A DNA stretch of 64,000 bases from JACPFJ01 sp036504875 (GTDB taxonomy: Bacteria; Desulfobacterota; Desulfuromonadia; Geobacterales; Pseudopelobacteraceae). Position numbers and translations under genes: made by a program. Location of the stretch: the NCBI GenBank assembly GCA_036504875.1, contig DASXUK010000040.1:1-64000 (forward strand). The letters are read 5' to 3'. Positions 23,866-31,848 of this stretch are shown one piece after another. How positions within the stretch are numbered: position 1 is the stretch's first letter; every line of letters starts with the position of its first letter. The notes below the pieces were generated by a model, which saw nothing but the letters and a program-made list of their open reading frames with translations, had not been told where the DNA came from and did no database searches.

Positions 23866-25794
23866 TCATTTAGTCGGTCTAACAAAGCCCTTCTGCAGCA
23901 TCTGTCTGAGCTGGCGGTATTCTTGATCGGATAGCCGTTGGTCGCGATAAACGATCCCGGCGTAGATATCTACGAATGCCTTTACCTGAGAGGCTCCTAT
24001 GGCCGAGGCCAATTCGAACAGCCCCTGCTGTCCTATTTTTACATTGATTCCAAAATCGCGCTCGATCCTTTTGTAGAACTGCTTCAAAAGTCGCTCTTCA
24101 CGAGATGGCCAGAGTTTTTTCCTGTTTTTTTTGTAAAGCATGAAAATTGTAACTATGCTGCCTATATAAATAATTCCCTTGAAGATCCCGGTGAATATCT
24201 TCCTGGTATTGAAGTCTTGCAGGCGTTGCCCGATATTACGGGCCGCATCCACCTGGCGCTCAAAGTCATAGCTGATGATGGCCCGGTTCCAGAAGTGGTC
24301 AAAGGAGTCCAGCGCCATACGGAATCTTTTGATCAAGCCAGGTTTTGCTGCTCCGCCCCACACCTGGCCGGCATTGATGGCAAAACTGCTGGGATCCACC
24401 CGCAACCAGCCCTTGCCGTCGATAAAGGCCTCCACCCAGACATGAGCTCGATCCTCTCTGATCAGGTAATAGCCGCCCAGATCGTTGTACTCGCCCCCCA
24501 GATAGCCCCCCACCAGTCGGGCCGGGACACCGGCGGACCGCAGCAGCAGTCCAAAGGCTGAGGCAAAGAATTCGCAATGGCCCTGTTTATGCTGGAACAG
24601 GAACTGCTCCAGAGCGAGCGGGCCGACCGGAAGATCATTGAGACTGTAACGATAATTGTTGTTACGGAAGTAACGCTCCAAAAGCTGCAATCTCTGTTCA
24701 TCGCTTTGGCCCTGACGACGGATGTCCTCAGCCAGGCTTTGAATAGATGCCGGAAGACCGGCCGGAACCTGCAGATAAAAATCACGTCTGATCCGGTTTT
24801 TTACTGCAAGAGTGCCATTGGGTGCCGATTGGGCCTGATAGCTTAGCCGCCTGACTGAGGGCCGCACTAGTTCGAATACCCCGTCCGGAGAGCGACTCGC
24901 CCGCGGAAGTTCGATATTGGCCGGGGCATCCAATGCTATTAGCCTGCGGGATTGGCTCAACTCCGGATAGATATTTTGGGTGATGCGCTGTCTGCCATAG
25001 ATGATCTCCTCGCTGGGAACCTTTGGATCTCGCACCCAGCGGGTGCCCTCGATCCGGTTGAAAACAGTTCCGCGCCAGTAAGGCTGCGGCTGCGACAGAA
25101 GCGGCATTTCGGCTCGAAAAGCCAGTTGGGCAGATTCGCTGATTGTGGCGCTGCGACCCGGCTCGATGCGGTCGGTCATACCGCTGGTCTGGCCGACCGA
25201 GGCCGAGACAAAATTCCACAGCGGGATCTGGGTGCGGGGCAGCACCGGAAAAAAACCGACCAGTAGCGGTAGCGAGGCCAGCGGCATCAACAAGCCAGCC
25301 ACCAGTATCCGGCGCATATCGCGCCGCGGCAGCAGCATGCGGCTGTCTTGAGCGTGAAAAGTCAGCAGAACCAGGGCGATCGGCACCATCAATAGCATCA
25401 GGGACAGGTAAATCAGAAAAACCGGGCTGAGATCGAACAGCGATGAGGAAGTCAGGCAGAAGAGCGACAGGGCTTGGATCTGCAGATAATAACGGCCGCT
25501 TTTTTCGCCGCCCAGCCTGACTGCCAGCATGATTGCCAGCACGTTCACCACCGGCTGGATTGGATTGGTCCGGCTGTATTGAAGGGCATAGAATATAAAG
25601 GCCGGTACAATAGCGGCGTTCAAGATCCAGGTTTTGATCGGCCAGCTTCCGCGCAGGTCCTGCCAGATGCCGGCCGCCAGACCGGCGACCAATACCAGTC
25701 GTGGCGCCGGAGAAAGCCAGGCGAAGAGCGGCAGAATGCCACACAGCGCAATAGCGTAGGAGAGCACAGCTGTCAGGGATCTAATCGAGGCCAT
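23866..25794 (-). CDS. TgpA-like transglutaminase (DUF3488 + transglutaminase core)
   Basis: A 642-residue membrane protein. Residues 1 to about 190 hold five or six membrane spans (DUF3488). A large periplasmic part follows with a transglutaminase core: Cys in GHCEFFASAF (near 400), His in AHVWVEAF and Asp in WLRVDPSSF. A last membrane span lies near 550, then a cytosolic tail (DUF4129-like). TgpA proteins are essential in some Pseudomonas, and the moxR-DUF58-tgpA order is a recurrent bacterial unit. It overlaps the DUF58 gene by 14 bases. The crosslinked or cleaved substrate is unknown. Confidence 0.88.
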   Translation of the reverse strand: MASIRSLTAVLSYAIALCGILPLFAWLSPAPRLVLVAGLAAGIWQDLRGSWPIKTWILNAAIVPAFIFYALQYSRTNPIQPVVNVLAIMLAVRLGGEKSGRYYLQIQALSLFCLTSSSLFDLSPVFLIYLSLMLLMVPIALVLLTFHAQDSRMLLPRRDMRRILVAGLLMPLASLPLLVGFFPVLPRTQIPLWNFVSASVGQTSGMTDRIEPGRSATISESAQLAFRAEMPLLSQPQPYWRGTVFNRIEGTRWVRDPKVPSEEIIYGRQRITQNIYPELSQSRRLIALDAPANIELPRASRSPDGVFELVRPSVRRLSYQAQSAPNGTLAVKNRIRRDFYLQVPAGLPASIQSLAEDIRRQGQSDEQRLQLLERYFRNNNYRYSLNDLPVGPLALEQFLFQHKQGHCEFFASAFGLLLRSAGVPARLVGGYLGGEYNDLGGYYLIREDRAHVWVEAFIDGKGWLRVDPSSFAINAGQVWGGAAKPGLIKRFRMALDSFDHFWNRAIISYDFERQVDAARNIGQRLQDFNTRKIFTGIFKGIIYIGSIVTIFMLYKKNRKKLWPSREERLLKQFYKRIERDFGINVKIGQQGLFELASAIGASQVKAFVDIYAGIVYRDQRLSDQEYRQLRQMLQKGFVRPTK

Positions 25795-26599
25795 GGAATG
25801 CCAGCTCCGTCAGAAGTAAGTGGCCGTGGCGCCGCCCCGCCTCGGGTGGGATGATCTGCTTACCAAGCCTGATTCCTACCGGCCGCACCTGAACCCAACG
25901 CCTGACCAGTCCGGCGGCGCGTGAAACCCGCTCTTCAAGATCGATCCCAGGCAGATTCTCCAAGTCGATGATCAAAGGCGTTGAGGTCTGTTTTCCGAAT
26001 TCCTTAACCAGCAGTTCAGCACTGCGGGCAGAAAGTTTCCAGTGAATGTTGCGCAGCGGTTGGGTACCTGTATAGCCGGCAATCCGCTCCAACTCACCAT
26101 CCAGACCGCGGCTTTGATGAATGCTGTTCCCGACCCGTTTATTTTCCTGTCCCAGGCCATCGGCGCGGCCTTGGATCAGCCGCGGAAAAACCACCAGACC
26201 CTTCTCCATGGTAAAAGTCCAGAAACGGGTAAAGAAACTGACCGGAAATGGTGAACTGATGGTGATTTTTCCGATTGTGGCCGCCCCGCGTCTGCCAAAG
26301 GTCAGCACCACATCCCCTTCGGCCTGTCCCCCTCTGGGCACCAGCGGAATAGTGGCTCCCTGGCCGTTGCTGCATTCCACCCGGATCAGGAACGAGGGCA
26401 TGAACCGTTTGTGGTTTTGGATGCGCAGCCTGAAAGGGGTGGCTATCCCGGCAAAGATCTCTTCGGGTGGAATCAGCTCGGGAACCAGGTTTCTGATGTT
26501 CAGCATTCCGGCCAGGCCGGTAACGGACATAAAGGCCAGCAGGCCTGAAACTACCAGAAACAAGAGATTGTTGCCGGTATTGACGGCGGAGAAGCCCAA
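25781..26599 (-). CDS. DUF58 domain protein
   Basis: At least 272 residues. GNNLLFLVVSGLLAFMSVTGL forms the second membrane span, followed by an Ig-like stretch and the DUF58 block near residue 170 (DGELERIAGYTGTQPLRNI, IHWKLSARSAELLVKEF), a vWA-related fold. Family members are partners of MoxR ATPases. The TTG at 26599 would cut off the first membrane helix: the frame is open upstream (KISKAGALYIIITLLLGF) but has no ATG, GTG or TTG back to a stop at 26710. A CTG at 26647 overlapping the moxR stop is the best candidate for the real start. Confidence 0.82.
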   Translation of the reverse strand: MGFSAVNTGNNLLFLVVSGLLAFMSVTGLAGMLNIRNLVPELIPPEEIFAGIATPFRLRIQNHKRFMPSFLIRVECSNGQGATIPLVPRGGQAEGDVVLTFGRRGAATIGKITISSPFPVSFFTRFWTFTMEKGLVVFPRLIQGRADGLGQENKRVGNSIHQSRGLDGELERIAGYTGTQPLRNIHWKLSARSAELLVKEFGKQTSTPLIIDLENLPGIDLEERVSRAAGLVRRWVQVRPVGIRLGKQIIPPEAGRRHGHLLLTELAFHGLD

Positions 26600-26643
26600 A
26601 AGGAGTGTGATGATAATGTAGAGCGCTCCGGCTTTGCTGATTT

Positions 26644-27588
26644 TCAGGCCAAAGGCAGGGGTATTTCGGCGACGATTGTTCGTAGAAGTTCTCCCGGGTG
26701 AACGGTCTCATGTTCCGGCCTAAGGATCAGGCGATGGGCACAGACCGCGGAAAGTATGTTTTTCACATCATCAGGCGCCACGAAATCGCGCCCCTCTAGA
26801 AAGGCTGCGGCGCGAGACGCCTGGGCCAGGCTGATGGCGGCCCGGGTGGAAAGACCGGTCAGTATTTGAGGATGGGTGCGGGTAACGGCCACAATGGCAT
26901 AGATGTAAGCAACTACTTTTTCAGAGAGAAAAATATTGTTGTCTACGCAGCGGCGGGCGGAAACAATATCAATAGCAGTTGCCATAGGGATGATCGAGCT
27001 GATTCGCTCGCGGATTCCTCCCCCGGCAATGATCTCCTTTTCAAGGTGCTCCGGCGGATAGCCGATGCCGGTGCAGATCAGGAAACGGTCCAGTTGGGAT
27101 TCCGGCAGAGGGAATGTACCACTTTGATCAGATGGATTCTGGGTGGCAAAAACCATAAAGGGATCAGGTAACTGGTGCGTGACCCCCTCAACTGTTACCC
27201 TATGCTCCTCCATGGCTTCCAGCATGGCACTTTGGGTACGCGGCATGGCCCGGTTGATCTCATCCAGAAGAACGATATTGTTAAAAATAGGGCCGGGTAG
27301 GAAAGTAAAGTGGCCCTCCTCACGGCTGAACATCGACAGTCCGGTGATGTCTGAAGGCAGGAGATCGCTGGTGCATTGTACCCGTCCAAAGGAAAGGTTG
27401 GTGATGCCGGCCAGGGCCAGTGCAATAGTCGTCTTGCCCAGGCCGGGCAGGTCTTCGATCAGAATGTGCCCCCTGGACAGCATGGCAATCACCGCCAGTC
27501 GCAACACCTCCTCCTTGCCTTGCAGATGATTGGCGCTTAAGGATTTCAGCATTCCCGACATAACCCGGTTGTTTTTTAATGAAGTCAT
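26644..27588 (-). CDS. MoxR-family AAA+ ATPase
   Basis: A 314-residue MoxR ATPase. Walker A is EDLPGLGKTT (near residue 45), Walker B is IVLLDEINRA (near 105), sensor 1 is FATQNPSDQSGTFPLPESQLDRF, and a lid domain follows. These ATPases act as chaperones for vWA/DUF58 partners in envelope stress or metalloprotein maturation. It is the first gene of a minus-strand set: moxR, DUF58, tgpA and then probably the redoxin and TudS-like genes. AGG lies 8 bases before the ATG. Confidence 0.9.
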   Translation of the reverse strand: MTSLKNNRVMSGMLKSLSANHLQGKEEVLRLAVIAMLSRGHILIEDLPGLGKTTIALALAGITNLSFGRVQCTSDLLPSDITGLSMFSREEGHFTFLPGPIFNNIVLLDEINRAMPRTQSAMLEAMEEHRVTVEGVTHQLPDPFMVFATQNPSDQSGTFPLPESQLDRFLICTGIGYPPEHLEKEIIAGGGIRERISSIIPMATAIDIVSARRCVDNNIFLSEKVVAYIYAIVAVTRTHPQILTGLSTRAAISLAQASRAAAFLEGRDFVAPDDVKNILSAVCAHRLILRPEHETVHPGELLRTIVAEIPLPLA

Positions 27589-27848
27589 GTTTATACCTGA
27601 AATTGCGCTTGATTTAAGCTGCTAAAATAGGCAAGCTATTAAAATTATCACCAATTTTGTGCCGGAAGTGAAGTCATGATTTATAAACGGACCATTCTGA
27701 CCAGAAAGCTGTTAAAAGGCACATCCCGCTAAAGCGTATTTTGTTCACTCTACCATATTCTCCTGTCCGTTCCAAGCCATCCGCTTGATTTAGCTCTGGC
27801 ATTCAGGTATACCATTAGAATTTAAACTGTATACAATTGACAGGCACA

Positions 27849-29810
27849 ATGTTGACCCATTTTCTTAAAAGTTTAAAACTGCGCTGGAAGCTTCTTACCC
27901 TGGTGTTGCCACTGGTGATCATCCCGATCGTTGTGGTGGCGGGGGTGATCGGATATATTGCCAACCGGCAGGCCTACATCAGCATAACCAAGACCAGCAG
28001 GGACGACCTGCAGCACAGTGCTTCCTTCACGATCGATCTGCTTAATTCACACTATCAACAATTCCAGGTCTACAAACAGGACCGAATCAACAATTTTAAC
28101 AAAGAATTGGCAACCCTTACCAATCTGGCTTACAGCCTGATAGGTAACGAGAATAGCCAGTATAAAAACGGTCGGGTCGATCTGGAGACCGCCAAGCGTG
28201 AGGCCAGGGCCGCCCTTAAAAAAGTAAACGTCGGGGATTCCGGTTACATCTATGCGATGACCAGCAAGGGCGACTTGAAGGTCCATATCGCACGTGAAGG
28301 TGAGAACGTATATAATGAAAAGGATGAAAATGGCCACTACTTCATCCGCGAGATGTGTAAAACTGCGGTCAACTCAAGTCCGGGCGAAGTTCTTTTCATT
28401 ATTTATCCTTGGCGCAATGCTGTTTTAGGGGATGATTACCCTCGCAAAAAGGTAGTGGCATATCGTTATTTCCGCGAGTGGGACTGGATAGTGGCTACTG
28501 GTGGTTATCTGGATGAAACCTATGACGACGCCGCCTTTGAACGTAAAGCCTTTACTGAATTAAAAGAAAAACTGAAATCCAAGATGGTCGGCGCAACCGG
28601 TTATATCTTTTGTATGGACAGCAAGGGTAATTTCATCATTCACCCCACCGGTGAAGGAAAAAATTTCTATGATGCTCGCGATACCAGCGGCTTTCCTTTT
28701 ATCCGCGAGATGTGCCTGAAAAAAAGCGGTTGGATCCGTTACCCGTGGAAGAACAGCCGGGATGAGTCGCCTAGGATGAAGATTGTCCGGTATGAGTATT
28801 TCAAGCCTTGGGACTGGATCGTGGCAGTAGGATCTTATGAGGACGAATTTTACCGTGAGGCAAACGATATCAAGGCGGCCATCTTGTTCAGCATGGTTTT
28901 GCTCATTCTGGTCGTCGGCGCTATTTCGGCCTCGCTGGTGTTCCGTGCCGCAACCATTATTACCAGCCCGATAACTCATATGATCGGCATCATCCGACTG
29001 GTCAAGAAGGGCCAGTTGGAACAAAAGATGGTGGTTGAAGGTCAGGATGAGCTGGCAGAGATGGGCAATGCCTTTAACCGCATGACCGAGATGATCCGCC
29101 GCAACAAGGAGATGGAGTCAAGCCTGGCCCAGCAGGGCAAAATGGCCTCGCTGGGGGTCCTGTCGTCAGGTGTGGCGCATGAGATCAACAATCCCCTGGG
29201 TGTGATATTGGGTTACGCCGGATATCTGGAAGGAAAACTGAATTCGGATGATCCCAACTATAAATACATTCATGAGATTAAGCGTGAAAGCAAGCGTTGC
29301 AAAAAGATCGTTCAGGACCTGCTTTCATATGCCCGTACACCCCGCCCGAGTCTCGAATACGTCGATCTAAACGAACTCTTGACGCAGATAGTGGATTTTG
29401 CCGCCAATCATACTGATATGCGGGGGGTAAGCATCAGAACCGAATTTGCGCCTGGACTCCCGAAGATACAACTGGATGGAGACCAGATGCGGCAGGTGGC
29501 CATCAATCTGATCTTGAATGCCGGCGGTGCCATGCCGGATGGCGGCAAACTTATTGTCAGAACCGAACCGGCCGATGGAAAACGCATCAAGATCATTTTC
29601 AGGGATAGCGGTTGCGGAATACCTGGTGAAAGCCTGGAGAAGATCTTCGAGCCGTTCTATACCACCAAGGAGCGTGGTACCGGTCTGGGTTTGGCCATCA
29701 CCAGGCAGATTATCGAGCAGCATCACGGAGAGATTACTATTGAGAGCGAAATGGGCACGGGAACCACTGTTACGGTGACGCTGCCTTTTGAACGCGATGA
29801 CTACAATTAA
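27849..29810 (+). CDS. Membrane sensor histidine kinase with Cache domains
   Basis: About 653 residues. Membrane span 1 at about 16-38, then a periplasmic region with two Cache_2 modules (DSGYIYAMTSKGDLKVH and ATGYIFCMDSKGNFIIHP, each ending in a WDWIVA motif), span 2 near 340-362, a HAMP domain, a HisKA domain with His444 in SGVAHEINNPLG, and a HATPase domain. The two Cache modules look like a tandem repeat. It is an NtrB-like kinase for the adjacent sigma-54 activator 70 bases downstream. The ATG at 27849 is preferred to the TTG at 27837. The ligand is probably a small carboxylate or similar; this is inference. Confidence 0.9.
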   Translation: MLTHFLKSLKLRWKLLTLVLPLVIIPIVVVAGVIGYIANRQAYISITKTSRDDLQHSASFTIDLLNSHYQQFQVYKQDRINNFNKELATLTNLAYSLIGNENSQYKNGRVDLETAKREARAALKKVNVGDSGYIYAMTSKGDLKVHIAREGENVYNEKDENGHYFIREMCKTAVNSSPGEVLFIIYPWRNAVLGDDYPRKKVVAYRYFREWDWIVATGGYLDETYDDAAFERKAFTELKEKLKSKMVGATGYIFCMDSKGNFIIHPTGEGKNFYDARDTSGFPFIREMCLKKSGWIRYPWKNSRDESPRMKIVRYEYFKPWDWIVAVGSYEDEFYREANDIKAAILFSMVLLILVVGAISASLVFRAATIITSPITHMIGIIRLVKKGQLEQKMVVEGQDELAEMGNAFNRMTEMIRRNKEMESSLAQQGKMASLGVLSSGVAHEINNPLGVILGYAGYLEGKLNSDDPNYKYIHEIKRESKRCKKIVQDLLSYARTPRPSLEYVDLNELLTQIVDFAANHTDMRGVSIRTEFAPGLPKIQLDGDQMRQVAINLILNAGGAMPDGGKLIVRTEPADGKRIKIIFRDSGCGIPGESLEKIFEPFYTTKERGTGLGLAITRQIIEQHHGEITIESEMGTGTTVTVTLPFERDDYN

Positions 29811-29880
29811 CATGTTGATCAAGTGACCACCGGCCGCCAGGTTCTGTCTTTAAGCGCCTGCAATAAAAGGAATTGATTCA

Positions 29881-31281
29881 ATGTCAGAAAAGAAGCGCAT
29901 TCTTTTGATCGATAATGAAGAAGGTCTCTGCCGCATGATGGAGCAGGTGTTGCTGGATCATGACTACTTAGCCCGGGCCTATACCTCACCGCTTAAGGCG
30001 TTGGAAGATTTCAAGCCCGGCGCCTGGGACCTGGTGATCTCCGACATCAAAATGCCCGGCATGAGCGGCTTGGAGGTGTTGCAGAAGGTCAAGGAGAAAG
30101 AGAAAGATATCCCGGTGATCATGATAACCGCTTATGCAACCGTGGATATGTCTATTCAGGCGCTCAGAAAGGGTGCCTATGACATGCTGACCAAACCTTT
30201 TGAGCCGGAGGAACTGGTTTATCGAGTAAAGAACGCCTTGCAGCAATCTCTGCTGCTTGAGCAAAACCGCGAGCTTCGTCGGGAACTGGAGGAAAAATTC
30301 TGTTTTGATAACATCATCGGCGCCTCGGGTGGCTTAAAGAGTTTATTGGTCAAGGTAGAAAAAGTAGCCGTGCGCGATACCTCGGTGCTCATTACCGGTG
30401 AATCCGGCACAGGAAAGGAATTGATTGCCCAGGCTATCCACTACAATTCCCCCCGCCGGGAGGGCAAGTTTGTAGCCATCAATTGCGGTGCACTACCGGA
30501 GACACTCCTGGAGAGCGAACTGTTCGGTTATAAGAAAGGGGCCTTTACCGGTGCCAAGGAGAACCGCCAGGGGCTTCTGGAGGCGGCCGACGGCGGCACA
30601 CTTTTTCTGGATGAGGTCGGCAATCTGCCGATGAACGTGCAAAAGACGCTCCTGCGTTTTCTTCAGGAAAAGGAATTTCTCCGTTTGGGTGAAAACACGC
30701 CCACCAGGGTTGATGTGCGGGTGCTTTCGGCAACCAATGCCGACCTTAAGCAGGTTGTTAAAAGTGGAATCTTTCGCGAGGATCTTTTCTACCGACTGAA
30801 TGTGGTCAACATTCATCTGCCGGCGCTTCGTGAGCGGAGTGATGATGTGCCTCTTCTGGCGGCCCACTTCATCCATCTCCAGAATCAGAAGTTCGGTACG
30901 CAGGTCAAGGGTTTAGAGAAGGAGGCCATGCAGATACTGTGCGATTTTGACTGGCCCGGCAATATCCGCCAGCTCAAGAATGTGATCGAGGCCTGCATGG
31001 CTATGGAGGGGGATGATTATATTACCCGGGAGACCCTGGAGCAGTTTATTGAGGCTGCCCACGATCCAGAAAGCAGCAGCCAGTTGAATGCGATTTCAAA
31101 AAGGGCCGATGATCTGCCTTTTAATGCAGCACTGGAATCCTTTGAGGCTGATTTGCTGAAAGGATTGCTGAGGAAACATTCCGGGAACATAGATGCGGCC
31201 GCCCGCGAGGCGGATATGAACATGGCCACCATGTACCGCAAGATCAAGCGCTACGGCATCAGAAAAGAAGATTACAGCTGA
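29881..31281 (+). CDS. Sigma-54-dependent response regulator (NtrC family)
   Basis: 466 residues: a receiver with Asp55 in LVISDIKMPG, a AAA+ domain with Walker A GESGTGKE near residue 173, a GAFTGA loop for sigma-54 contact near 227, the GGTLFLDEVG Walker B, and a C-terminal Fis-type HTH (AAREADMNMATMYRKIKRYG). It should activate RpoN-dependent promoters when phosphorylated by the Cache-domain kinase upstream. AAGGA precedes the ATG. It converges with yjbQ, with 1 base between the stops. Target promoters are not visible nearby. Confidence 0.92.
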   Translation: MSEKKRILLIDNEEGLCRMMEQVLLDHDYLARAYTSPLKALEDFKPGAWDLVISDIKMPGMSGLEVLQKVKEKEKDIPVIMITAYATVDMSIQALRKGAYDMLTKPFEPEELVYRVKNALQQSLLLEQNRELRRELEEKFCFDNIIGASGGLKSLLVKVEKVAVRDTSVLITGESGTGKELIAQAIHYNSPRREGKFVAINCGALPETLLESELFGYKKGAFTGAKENRQGLLEAADGGTLFLDEVGNLPMNVQKTLLRFLQEKEFLRLGENTPTRVDVRVLSATNADLKQVVKSGIFREDLFYRLNVVNIHLPALRERSDDVPLLAAHFIHLQNQKFGTQVKGLEKEAMQILCDFDWPGNIRQLKNVIEACMAMEGDDYITRETLEQFIEAAHDPESSSQLNAISKRADDLPFNAALESFEADLLKGLLRKHSGNIDAAAREADMNMATMYRKIKRYGIRKEDYS

Positions 31282-31282
31282 T

Positions 31283-31684
31283 TTACCCGCCGCTGAAGGC
31301 CAGATACACCTTGCGCTGCCGAGGGCCATCAAACTCGCAGAAATAGATGCCCTGCCAAGTCCCCAGCCATAGTCCTCCCTTTTGCAAAATCACCTGTACG
31401 GATGAACCAAAGAAACTGGCCTTCAAATGGGCGTCGGAGTTGCCTTCAACATGTTTGAAATGACGACTTTTCGGAATCAGCTCGTTGCTGAAGTTTTCTA
31501 TATCGCGGGCCACATCCGGGTCCACGCTTTCATTAATGGTTACCCCGGCAGTGGTATGTGGTATGAAGACTGTCAGCACGCCATCCTGCCAGCCGTGCTG
31601 GGCAACAAGCTGGACGATCGTGTCGGTAATGGCTATGAACTGGGTCCTGCTCTGGGTTGTTATGTCTAGCTCGGCTGTCTGCAT
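31283..31684 (-). CDS. YjbQ family protein (UPF0047)
   Basis: A 133-residue YjbQ/UPF0047 protein with the family pattern HTTAGVTINESVDPDV and a conserved His near the HLKASFFG region. It forms a compact trimer in known structures, and a weak thiamine-phosphate-synthase-like activity has been reported for E. coli YjbQ; the true role is unclear. The ATG at 31684 follows GGAGG; an in-frame GTG at 31699 is less likely. Confidence 0.9.
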   Translation of the reverse strand: MQTAELDITTQSRTQFIAITDTIVQLVAQHGWQDGVLTVFIPHTTAGVTINESVDPDVARDIENFSNELIPKSRHFKHVEGNSDAHLKASFFGSSVQVILQKGGLWLGTWQGIYFCEFDGPRQRKVYLAFSGG

Positions 31685-31848
31685 TGTTTCTGCCTCCACG
31701 ATTCTGCTCCCTGCAATCGTACACCCTGCAGCGAAAGGCCTGCAGGGCTATGTTTATCAGGTTGGCTATTATTATCATACCGCTGAAGATTGACTTTTCC
31801 ACGGCAGAGGTATATTCAGGAACGTCAATTTAGTCAAGGAGCTTATCT

